From contig JAIPDY010000027.1 in the NCBI GenBank assembly GCA_021737445.1, positions 1-20,804 of the forward strand: 20,804 nt of DNA, given 5' to 3'. Shown in pieces: positions 7,278 through 14,253 of the stretch. The position numbers and the translations under genes are program-made. The notes under the pieces are model-generated. The model saw nothing but the letters and a program-made list of their open reading frames with translations, searched no databases and was not told the origin of the DNA. Source of the stretch: Desulfotignum sp. Lineage in GTDB: Bacteria > Desulfobacterota > Desulfobacteria > Desulfobacterales > Desulfobacteraceae. The first letter of the stretch is position 1; each line of letters starts with the position of its first letter.

Positions 7278-7547
7278 TTATCTTCTGAGTCCCAGTCTCT
7301 CAATTAAAGACCGGTATCTGTTGATATCTTTTTTCTTGACATAATCGAGAAGGCTTCTGCGCCGGCCCACCAGGATCAGCAGTCCCCTCCTTGAATGATG
7401 GTCTTTCTTATGAACCTTCAGGTGTTCAGTCAGATAGCTGATACGATGGGTTAAAATAGCCACCTGCACTTCAGGCGAGCCGGTATCTGACCCGTGAAGC
7501 TTGAACTGTTCAATCATCTCTTCTTTGTTTTCCGCTAATAAAACCAA
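7278..7547 (-). CDS. rpsO: 30S ribosomal protein S15
   Basis: The protein has 89 residues, identical in length to E. coli S15. It ends in the typical block KKDHHSRRGLL, RRRSLLDYVKKKD and IERLGLRR. S15 is a primary 16S rRNA-binding protein of the small-subunit platform. The start is TTG at 7547, supported by AAAGGAGT upstream with about 8 nt spacing and by the family length; no ATG fits. Upstream, a 166-bp spacer separates it from truB and may hold an autoregulatory leader and a weak hairpin. Downstream are the rpsO-pnp hairpins. The truB-rpsO-pnp order is widely conserved. Confidence 0.97.
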   Translation of the reverse strand: MVLLAENKEEMIEQFKLHGSDTGSPEVQVAILTHRISYLTEHLKVHKKDHHSRRGLLILVGRRRSLLDYVKKKDINRYRSLIERLGLRR

Positions 7548-7713
7548 TGTTTTGACTCCTTTGTCTGGAATAAATTAAATATGGCATCTCATTTGACAGA
7601 CAAGCGCTGCACCCGGCCATCCGATATTCCATTCAGACGATCCGGTTTTTTATGAAACTGCCATCTCAAAAACAAGGCCTGTTCTTTATTTAACAGGTAA
7701 ATATCTTTATCAT
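7548..7713 (-). other. Long rpsO leader, possible S15 control region
   Basis: This 166-bp spacer is long compared with others in the operon. It holds a short hairpin (arms at 7678-7683 and 7692-7697, then a U-rich stretch in the transcript) right after truB, a pair of arms ATGGCA/TGCCAT about 70 bp apart, and the rpsO Shine-Dalgarno sequence. S15 regulates its own mRNA leader in several bacteria with different folds, so a leader element is plausible. I cannot define a specific structure. Confidence 0.3.
7678..7697 (-). terminator. Weak hairpin after truB
   Basis: On the minus strand CCTGTT and AACAGG enclose 8 nt, and CCTTGTTTTTG follows. The stem is only 6 bp and A/T-rich, so at most partial termination between truB and rpsO is expected. 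Confidence 0.3.
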
Positions 7714-8628
7714 TTACGCACTGAAAACACAACAATAATTATAGCCTGCCCCTGTTTTGTCCGCTTCTATCACCGCAATAAGCCGGCCATCTGTTCCTGT
7801 TATCCGTACAGGGTTTTTTTTTGAAATCTGGTCCATCCGGAAGGATAAGATATCCTGCACTGACAGTTTTCGGCCATAGCGAATTTTTTCCTCCAGACGT
7901 GCATCTGCCTGTATCAGGGGCATAAATGAGAGGCAGTCAGCCATGGGAATGACATAGCTGAATATCTTTTGCCTGGCACTGGCTTGAACCATATCCAGAT
8001 CATGGGCCTGGTCCAGGGTGAACTGGCTGACACCGGTCCGGCACAGGCCTGACAAATGTGCACCACACCCCAGTATCCGGCCCATATCATGGGCCAGGCT
8101 CCGGATATAGGTGCCTCCGGAACACTGAACATCCATTTCAAATTCCGGTAAAGAGATTGCTGTCAATGTAATGGCATAAATCTCGATGGCACGGGCCGGT
8201 TTCTGAATCATTTTCCCCTGCCTGGCCAGTTTATAAAGGGGTTGACCCTGATGTTTAAGGGCTGAAAAACTGGGGGCCACCTGCTGCTGCTTCCCAAAAA
8301 AACCTGCGATCACATTTCGTATCTGTTCAGGCTGGATGGATTCCAGAAGACCAGAATCAGCCTGGTGGACAATATTACCGGTCCGGTCATAAGTATCGGT
8401 TTCAACGCCTAAAGTCACAACCGCCCTGTAACGCTTGGCACTTCCCAAAAAAAATCGGGATATCCGGGTAGCCCTACCAAGAGCAACCGGCAAAAGACCT
8501 GTGGCAAAAGGATCCAGGGTCCCGGTATGGCCGGCTTTTTTTACCTGAAAAATCTTTTTGACCTGGTCCACCACCCGGGCGGAAGATACCCCTTCCGGCT
8601 TATTGACCAGCAGCATGCCATTTGTCAT
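7714..8628 (-). CDS. truB: tRNA pseudouridine(55) synthase
   Basis: The 304-residue length is typical for TruB. The N-terminus MLLVNKPEGVSSARVV and the catalytic block GHTGTLDPFATGLLPVALG with nucleophile Asp39 identify it. Further family blocks are YDRTGNIV, QQVAPSFSALKHQGQPLYKLAR and GGTYIRSLAHDMG. It converts U55 of the tRNA T-loop to pseudouridine. The ATG at 8628 has no strong Shine-Dalgarno; an ATG four codons later is possible. The gene follows rbfA by 39 bp, so the nrnA-type DHH gene often found here in other bacteria is absent. Confidence 0.97.
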   Translation of the reverse strand: MTNGMLLVNKPEGVSSARVVDQVKKIFQVKKAGHTGTLDPFATGLLPVALGRATRISRFFLGSAKRYRAVVTLGVETDTYDRTGNIVHQADSGLLESIQPEQIRNVIAGFFGKQQQVAPSFSALKHQGQPLYKLARQGKMIQKPARAIEIYAITLTAISLPEFEMDVQCSGGTYIRSLAHDMGRILGCGAHLSGLCRTGVSQFTLDQAHDLDMVQASARQKIFSYVIPMADCLSFMPLIQADARLEEKIRYGRKLSVQDILSFRMDQISKKNPVRITGTDGRLIAVIEADKTGAGYNYCCVFSA

Positions 8629-8667
8629 AAACCCAGTGCCCCGGGAAAACAGATGTTTGTCTGATTT

Positions 8668-9054
8668 TTAATCTTCTTTTGGATCCTCTGGTTTTGGATC
8701 ATCTGGCAGATCCTTGACAGCTGATTCGATCAGGGCATCCATTCTGGCGGCTTTATCAAAGGAATCATCATGAAAAAACCGCAGTTCCGGCATATATTTA
8801 AGCCCCAGCTGGGGAGCGATCTGTTTTTTAATAAACCCCTTGGATTTTTTAAATCCGGCCAGAGTGGCTGCGATTCTGGCCTCATCTCCGAAAACTGTCA
8901 CATAGATATTGGCCAGCCTGAGATCCGGGGTCATTTTTACCTGTGATATCGTGGCCATCTCTATTCTCGGATCACTGATCTTTTTGATCAAAAGCTGGGT
9001 AATGGCCTGCTGGATCTTCATACTGATCCGTTCGGCCCTGGTATATGGTTTCAT
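8668..9054 (-). CDS. rbfA: 30S ribosome-binding factor A
   Basis: The protein has 128 residues from the ATG at 9054. The frame opens one codon earlier with TTG, but the ATG forms a TGATG junction sharing one base with the infB stop, a common coupled arrangement. The KH-like RbfA pattern is present: TRAERISMKIQQAITQLL, ISDPRIEMATISQVKMTPDLRLANIYVTVFG, LKYMPELRFFHDDSFDKAARMDALI. RbfA binds the free 30S subunit and acts in late maturation of the 16S rRNA 5' region. The tail is acidic (DDPKPEDPKED). Confidence 0.96.
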   Translation of the reverse strand: MKPYTRAERISMKIQQAITQLLIKKISDPRIEMATISQVKMTPDLRLANIYVTVFGDEARIAATLAGFKKSKGFIKKQIAPQLGLKYMPELRFFHDDSFDKAARMDALIESAVKDLPDDPKPEDPKED

Positions 9055-12026
9055 CAATTCTCTTTTTGGGGCGTGTATTTTCTTTCTTCAACTTCATAGC
9101 ATTCAATGATATCGCCCGTCTTGATATCATTGTATTTTGCCAGACCGATGCCGCACTCATATCCCTGTTCCACTTCCTTGACATCATCTTTAAAACGCCG
9201 CAGTGAAGACAGCTGCGTATCACACTTGATCACCCCTTCCCTGAGCAGACGGATCTTTTTGCCCCTGATCACCTTTCCTTCGGAAATATGGCATCCGGCA
9301 ATGGTACCTATTTTGGGTACCACAAAGGTATCTCTCACCTCTGCCCGGCCGATGATGATTTCATGGAAGGTGGAAGGCATCATGCCATCCAGAGCAGCCT
9401 TGATATCATTGATCACATCATAGATGATGTCATAAAACCGCATATCCACATTCTCATCCTTGGCCATCTTCCGAATCTGGGGCGTAGGCCTGACATTGAA
9501 CCCGATGATAATGGCATCTGATACGTTGGCCAGGGCCACATCTGATTCATTGATGGTGCCGGCACCGGAATGGATGATTTTGATGTCCACTTCTTCTTTG
9601 GCCAGATCCTTGAGGGAATCGTTCAACGCTTCAATGGACCCGTGAACATCCGCCTTGACAATGAGCTTGAGTTCCTTGGTCTCGGCAGATCCCAGGTTTG
9701 CAAACATTTTTTCCAAATTGGCCCGGCTCTTTTTGGCCAGTTCCTTGGCCCGCTGCTTCTGCATTCTATGACCGGCAATCTGTTTGGCATCCTTATCAGA
9801 GGTCACCGCGATAAATTCATCACCTGCATCAGGTACTCCGGTCAATCCCACGATTTCCGCAGGGGTGCTGGGACCGGCCTCTTCAATGCGGTTACCCAGA
9901 TCATCAATCATGGCCCTGATCCGGCCGGAATGAAGTCCGCATACAATGGAATCACCATCCCGCAGGGTTCCCTGTTTTACCAGCACAGTAGCAACAGCCC
10001 CCCTGCCGGTATCCAGCCGGGATTCAACCACATATCCGCTGGCATTTCTGTCGGGATTGGCCTTCAGTTCCAGCACTTCCGACTGGAGCAGAACCATCTC
10101 AAGCAAATCATCAATACCTTCGCCGGTTTTGGCCGACACTTTTACAAAAATCACATCCCCGCCCCAGTCTTCAGCCAGAAGGTCGTGTTCAGCCAGTTCC
10201 CGCATGATCCGGTCCGGATCAGCCCCGACTTTATCCATCTTGTTCACAGCCACCACCACAGGTACTCCGGCAGCTTTGGAGTGGTTGATGGCTTCAATTG
10301 TCTGGGGCATGACTCCGTCATCTGCCGCAACCACCAGAATAACAATATCAGTTACCCTGGCGCCCCTGGAGCGCATGGCTGTAAACGCTGCATGGCCGGG
10401 GGTATCAAGAAAGGTAATACGTCCCCCTTTGGGGGTTTCCACATTATAGGCACCAATGTGCTGGGTAATACCGCCAGCTTCTCCGCTGGTTATCTTGGAT
10501 TTTCTGATAACATCCAGAAGCGAGGTTTTACCGTGGTCCACATGGCCCATGATAGTCACCACAGGCGGACTTTTAATCATACTGCCCTTGTCTTCATTTT
10601 CTGTTTCAATCTGAAGCAGGGTTTCCTCTTCAAAACTGGCCTTTTCCACTTCAAAATCAAACTCAGCTGCCACCAGGGAGGCTGTTTCAAAATCAATAGT
10701 CTGGTTGACGGTGGCCATGACCCCCATGGTCATGAGTTTGGCAATCATCTCATTGGCCTTGATACCCATGCGCTTGGCCAGTTCTGCTAGTTCAATGGCC
10801 TCATCAATCCTGATCCGCCGTTTTATGGCTTTTGGTATTGTGATCTGGGTCTTCTGGAAACCGCCTTTTTTACCCCGTGTATCTTTTTTACCCCGTTTTT
10901 TCTTGCCGCGGCCCCGGTACAAAGCTTCTCCTTCAACCACGGATTTTTTCTTGCGTTTTTTGCGTTTGCCTTCAAAGGGATCTCCAAGTCCTGTATCCTT
11001 ACGCCGGTCTTTTTTGCGTGCGGCTGCATCCAGATCCCCGGGCATTGGCGGAAGCCCAGGGTCAGGTTTGTCAATTGAAACGTTGGAACGGGCCTGGGGC
11101 AGAGGCCGGGTAGTTTTTTCAGTGACAATCTCTTTTTTGTCTTCCTCAGATTTTGTCTTCCGGATATTCTCCAACACTGCAGGATCTGCTTTTTTGACAA
11201 TCTTGGCAGGCGTGGTTTTGCGCTTTTTCTTTTTCTTTCTTGCCGCAGCCTTTGCTTCTTCAGTCTCTGTCTGCCCGGAGAGCGCCTTCTGTGTATCCGG
11301 TTTTTGGGATTCAACCACTGGCTTTCCAGCTGTCTGGGCATCTGTCACAGATTCCTGTGCCGCTTCTTCAGGAGTCATCTGTTCTGTCTTTTTCTCAACA
11401 CCTGCATCTTCCTTTGTTTCAGGCTTTTCTGCTGTTTTGGAAGGTGTTGACAGTTCAGAGGATGAAATCTTTTCCGATACGGTCTTGAGTTCAGACCGGT
11501 CTGATTCCGGGGCAGAAACTTTTTCTTCCACCAGTTGTTCCGGTTCCTTGCCCGCCGCCGGCCTGATAATTTTGGCAGGTGTTGACTCTTTCTTTTTGGA
11601 AACCGGTATTTCAGCAGGTATATCAGCGCTTTTCACAGCCTTTTGGGCCTCGGATTTTTTGTTATCTTTCACCAGCGGGGCATCCGGTGCTTCAGAATAC
11701 TGATCTTCTTTTTTATCTGCTTGTGTCTTTGACTCAATCAGCCCTTCATCCTGGTCAATGGATTCCATCGGCACGGATTCTTTTTGAGCGGATGGTTCAC
11801 GGACAACTGTTTTTCTGCGCCGGCGTATCACAGAGGGTTTGACCTTGAGGTCATTTTTCTGCTTTGACTTGCCGAACAAGCTGTTTTTGATCTCCCTGAC
11901 GGCACTGTCTTCCAAAGAACTCATATGGCTTTTAACTTCGATATCCAATTGCCTGATTTTATTCAAAAGCGCTCTGTTTGTCATATTCAGATCTTTAGCT
12001 AATTCATATACTCTGACTTTCGCCAT
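9054..12026 (-). CDS. infB: Translation initiation factor IF-2
   Basis: The protein has 990 residues, about 100 more than E. coli IF2. An N-terminal IF2_N module (1-52, VRVYELAKDLNM) is followed by a long low-complexity linker (about 53-390) rich in Lys, Glu, Ala, Pro and Ser, then a second IF2_N module (about 393-470). The GTPase domain carries G1 GHVDHGKT (494-501), G3 DTPGH (541-545), G4 NKMD (595-598) and G5 SAK (631-633). The beta-barrel and C-terminal fMet-tRNA-binding domains follow. It delivers initiator tRNA to the 30S subunit and promotes subunit joining. Two lysine/arginine-rich stretches (264-270, 354-387) lie in the linker. It starts 71 bp after nusA; no YlxR gene lies between. 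It overlaps rbfA by one base. Confidence 0.98.
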   Translation of the reverse strand: MAKVRVYELAKDLNMTNRALLNKIRQLDIEVKSHMSSLEDSAVREIKNSLFGKSKQKNDLKVKPSVIRRRRKTVVREPSAQKESVPMESIDQDEGLIESKTQADKKEDQYSEAPDAPLVKDNKKSEAQKAVKSADIPAEIPVSKKKESTPAKIIRPAAGKEPEQLVEEKVSAPESDRSELKTVSEKISSSELSTPSKTAEKPETKEDAGVEKKTEQMTPEEAAQESVTDAQTAGKPVVESQKPDTQKALSGQTETEEAKAAARKKKKKRKTTPAKIVKKADPAVLENIRKTKSEEDKKEIVTEKTTRPLPQARSNVSIDKPDPGLPPMPGDLDAAARKKDRRKDTGLGDPFEGKRKKRKKKSVVEGEALYRGRGKKKRGKKDTRGKKGGFQKTQITIPKAIKRRIRIDEAIELAELAKRMGIKANEMIAKLMTMGVMATVNQTIDFETASLVAAEFDFEVEKASFEEETLLQIETENEDKGSMIKSPPVVTIMGHVDHGKTSLLDVIRKSKITSGEAGGITQHIGAYNVETPKGGRITFLDTPGHAAFTAMRSRGARVTDIVILVVAADDGVMPQTIEAINHSKAAGVPVVVAVNKMDKVGADPDRIMRELAEHDLLAEDWGGDVIFVKVSAKTGEGIDDLLEMVLLQSEVLELKANPDRNASGYVVESRLDTGRGAVATVLVKQGTLRDGDSIVCGLHSGRIRAMIDDLGNRIEEAGPSTPAEIVGLTGVPDAGDEFIAVTSDKDAKQIAGHRMQKQRAKELAKKSRANLEKMFANLGSAETKELKLIVKADVHGSIEALNDSLKDLAKEEVDIKIIHSGAGTINESDVALANVSDAIIIGFNVRPTPQIRKMAKDENVDMRFYDIIYDVINDIKAALDGMMPSTFHEIIIGRAEVRDTFVVPKIGTIAGCHISEGKVIRGKKIRLLREGVIKCDTQLSSLRRFKDDVKEVEQGYECGIGLAKYNDIKTGDIIECYEVEERKYTPQKEN

Positions 12027-12097
12027 GCCTTGCCCCCAAGTAATCCTCTTTTAATATTCTTTGCCCTAGCCTGCTGTCTGCTGGTTTGTGTAACGGT

Positions 12098-13459
12098 TTA
12101 TGGGTTAGCGTCTTTATCATCCATGGCATCAACATCATTTTTTTGCATTGGATCTTCCACAGCCTCTTGTTCAGCTTTTTGCTGTTTTTCCTCCAATGCC
12201 GCCCGGGCCGCCTCCTGTTCCTCTTCCATCAACCGCAGGTCAGCTTGAGCAATGGTATCTTTTGCCACTTCTTCAGAAATCCCCATAACAGCAGCCAACT
12301 CCTCAGGTGATGTTTCAACAATATCCAACAAGGAAGCATATCCTGCCTTAAACAGGGTTTCCGCCATGGGCAGTCCCACATTGTCAAGTCGCATCAAACT
12401 GTCATATCCCTGCTTGACTTCCCTGCTGTAATCTTCTTCAGATGTCACCTCCAGATGCCACCCGGTAATCTCACATGCCAGAGAGACATTCTGACCGCCC
12501 TTGCCGATGGCAATGGACAGGTATTCATCATTGACAATCACCTCCATGGACCGGTTATCCTCATCAATGATTACCCGGGATATTTCCGCCGGGGAAAGGG
12601 CATTGCAGACAAATCTGGCAATATCCGGACTCCACTGGACAATATCAATTTTTTCTCCCCGCAGTTCCTGGACAATATTCTGAACACGGTTCCCTTTCAT
12701 TCCCACACAGGCCCCCACAGGATCCACATCTGAATCGGTGGAGGAAACAGCAATTTTGGCCCTGACTCCAGGTACACGGGCCGCTCCCTGCAATTTCACA
12801 ATGCCTTCAGCCACCTCAGGCACCTCTGTTTTGAACAATTCCATTAAAAATTCAGGATGGGTCCGGGACAAAATTATCTGGGCGCCTTTGGATTCTTCCA
12901 GCACATCCATAACATAGGCACGGATACGGTCACCCCGCTTATAATTTTCCTTTGGCATCTGCTCTCTGGGCCGAAGCACAGCTTCAGCCTGTCCGAGGTT
13001 GATGATAATGCTGCCCCGGTCAAACCGCTGGACAATGCCGTTAATGATCTTGCCCTTTTTGTGGATAAAATTCTCATACACTGCATTACGTTCTGCTTCC
13101 CGCATTTTCTGGATAATCACCTGTTTGGCTGACTGGGCTGCAATACGGCCGAACTCTTCTGTATCGATGCGGATACCTAAGCTGTCACCGATTTCACATT
13201 CCGGGTCATACTCATACCCCTGTTCCAGAGTCAGTTCACTGTCCGGGAACTCCACTTCCTCCACCACCTCTTTAAAATGAAACACTTCCACATCACCGGT
13301 TTTACCGTCATAATGCACTTCAATATCAGCCCGGGGGCCGATTTTTTTTCTGGCAGCAGAAATAATGGCCTCTTTAAGTGTATTTATCAGAATTTCCGGA
13401 TCAATTCCTTTTTCACGGCTCACCTGGTCTATAACTCGTTTAATATCTGTGATAAGCAT
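12098..13459 (-). CDS. nusA: Transcription termination/antitermination factor NusA
   Basis: The protein has 453 residues. It has an N-terminal RNA-polymerase-binding domain (about 1-130), an S1 domain (about 135-200, GKIINGIVQRFDRGSIIINLG), KH1 (about 230-277, VGMKGNRVQ) and KH2 (about 300-345, IAIGKGGQN). One helix-hairpin-helix region follows (about 355-410, GLPMAETLFKAGY), then an acidic, Glu/Ala/Gln-rich tail. It is shorter than E. coli NusA (495 residues), which has two acidic repeats; here only one is recognisable. NusA modulates pausing, termination and rRNA antitermination. GGAG lies upstream of the ATG. It follows rimP by 18 bp. In E. coli NusA influences expression of this same operon. 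Confidence 0.98.
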   Translation of the reverse strand: MLITDIKRVIDQVSREKGIDPEILINTLKEAIISAARKKIGPRADIEVHYDGKTGDVEVFHFKEVVEEVEFPDSELTLEQGYEYDPECEIGDSLGIRIDTEEFGRIAAQSAKQVIIQKMREAERNAVYENFIHKKGKIINGIVQRFDRGSIIINLGQAEAVLRPREQMPKENYKRGDRIRAYVMDVLEESKGAQIILSRTHPEFLMELFKTEVPEVAEGIVKLQGAARVPGVRAKIAVSSTDSDVDPVGACVGMKGNRVQNIVQELRGEKIDIVQWSPDIARFVCNALSPAEISRVIIDEDNRSMEVIVNDEYLSIAIGKGGQNVSLACEITGWHLEVTSEEDYSREVKQGYDSLMRLDNVGLPMAETLFKAGYASLLDIVETSPEELAAVMGISEEVAKDTIAQADLRLMEEEQEAARAALEEKQQKAEQEAVEDPMQKNDVDAMDDKDANP

Positions 13460-13477
13460 CTTTAAGCGTTCTCCATT

Positions 13478-13948
13478 TTACTGGCCTGCAAGGTTTGCCT
13501 TGATGATCTGTGGGTCCGCGATTTCCACCTGTTCTGTATCCACCGCAATTACAACAGCATCATCATGAATGTGTTCAAGAACTCCGGTAAACTTTTTCTT
13601 CCCATGGATGGGGGCCCTGGTTTCAATTTTAACTACACTGCCTTTAAACCGGTGGAAATCCTGTTTTTTCTTCAATGGCCTTTGGGGACCAGGTGATGAC
13701 ACTTCCAGGCGGTAACTGCCCATATCAGGAATATGAACATCCAGCAGGTCCCCCAGCTGCCGGCTGATATCTGCACAATCTCCCAGGGTTATACCACCTG
13801 ATTTATCTGCATAGACCCGTATGGTGGTCTGCCGGTTCCATACAACGATTTCCACATGAACCAGTTCACAGTTTTCCCCCTGGCACAAAGGTTCCGCCAC
13901 CTGGGTGATCTGGTCCACTAACCATGTTTTCTGCTGATTTGCTTCCAT
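13478..13948 (-). CDS. rimP: Ribosome maturation factor RimP
   Basis: The protein has 156 residues, normal length. It has the RimP pattern: VAEPLCQGENCELVHVEIV in the N-terminal domain, GGITLGDCADISRQLGDLLD, and the diagnostic YRLEVSSPGPQRPL, then an SH3-like C-terminal domain. It is needed for maturation of the 30S subunit. The first gene of the minus-strand rimP-nusA-infB cluster, it lies 40 bp after a terminator-like hairpin that separates it from tRNA-Gly. The ATG is preceded closely by AAAAAAGGG, an unusually short ribosome-site spacing. Confidence 0.96.
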   Translation of the reverse strand: MEANQQKTWLVDQITQVAEPLCQGENCELVHVEIVVWNRQTTIRVYADKSGGITLGDCADISRQLGDLLDVHIPDMGSYRLEVSSPGPQRPLKKKQDFHRFKGSVVKIETRAPIHGKKKFTGVLEHIHDDAVVIAVDTEQVEIADPQIIKANLAGQ

Positions 13949-13981
13949 ACCCTTTTTTCACTCAAACACTTTGGTGTAAAA

Positions 13982-14005
13982 TACAAAAACGGGCAGATGC
14001 CCGTT
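13982..14005 (-). terminator. Intrinsic terminator or attenuator between tRNA-Gly and rimP
   Basis: On the minus strand the arms AACGGGC and GCCCGTT (7 bp, G/C-rich, 4-nt loop) are followed by TTTGTATTTT. Five consecutive U residues begin within the last stem pairs. It can end the tRNA transcript or act as a regulated attenuator in the rimP leader; no full promoter lies between it and rimP. Confidence 0.7.
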
Positions 14006-14120
14006 CCTTAGTATCACTTCCAACTTAAATCCTGGCCTTGTTAACCGGCTAAGATTGTACCCATGCTCTTTCCATCATTGGAACATGTCTGCCATCCAAC
14101 ACCCTTTTTTTAAAAAAAGA

Positions 14121-14196
14121 TGGAGCGGGCAACGAGACTCGAACTCGCGACATCAAGCTTGGGAAGCTTGCACTCTACCAGCTGAGTTATACCCGC
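14121..14196 (-). tRNA. tRNA-Gly (anticodon CCC)
   Basis: The 76-nt gene folds as a full cloverleaf on the minus strand. The acceptor stem GCGGGTA pairs with TGCCCGC (one G-U), the discriminator is U, and CCA is encoded. The D-arm has ACTC...GGTAGAGT, the anticodon stem CAAGC/GCTTG surrounds the loop TTCCCAA, giving CCC at positions 34-36, and the T-arm carries GTTCGAGTC. Gly acceptor features agree. It reads GGG codons. It has its own upstream promoter and lies between pheT and rimP, the place taken by metY in E. coli. T7 followed by A7 begins two bases after CCA. Confidence 0.97.
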
Positions 14197-14207
14197 ATCA
14201 ACGGTTC

Positions 14208-14236
14208 TGTATACCAATCTCTGTTTTATTTGTCAA
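14208..14236 (-). promoter_or_regulatory. Sigma-70 promoter of tRNA-Gly
   Basis: On the minus strand a perfect -35 TTGACA (14231-14236) and a -10 TATACA (14208-14213) are separated by exactly 17 bp. Transcription should begin about 5 nt before the mature tRNA end. The site lies in the 57-bp gap after the pheT stop and may also drive rimP-nusA-infB through the following hairpin. Confidence 0.85.
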
Positions 14237-14253
14237 GAGCTTCTGAATGTTTA

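Noticed and set aside
9570..10790. 406-residue plus-strand open frame
   Set aside because: It lies fully antisense to the GTPase and C-terminal regions of infB, has no recognisable domain, and its composition is that of a reverse-strand shadow.
10705..11703. 332-residue plus-strand open frame rich in Ser, Phe and Leu
   Set aside because: It is the antisense of the Lys/Glu-rich IF2 linker; the apparent hydrophobic stretches come from reverse-complemented lysine and glutamate codons.
14103..14119. T7A7 palindrome after tRNA-Gly as a terminator
   Set aside because: Only A-T pairs and no loop, so a stable hairpin is unlikely; the GC-rich hairpin at 13988-14005 is the better candidate.
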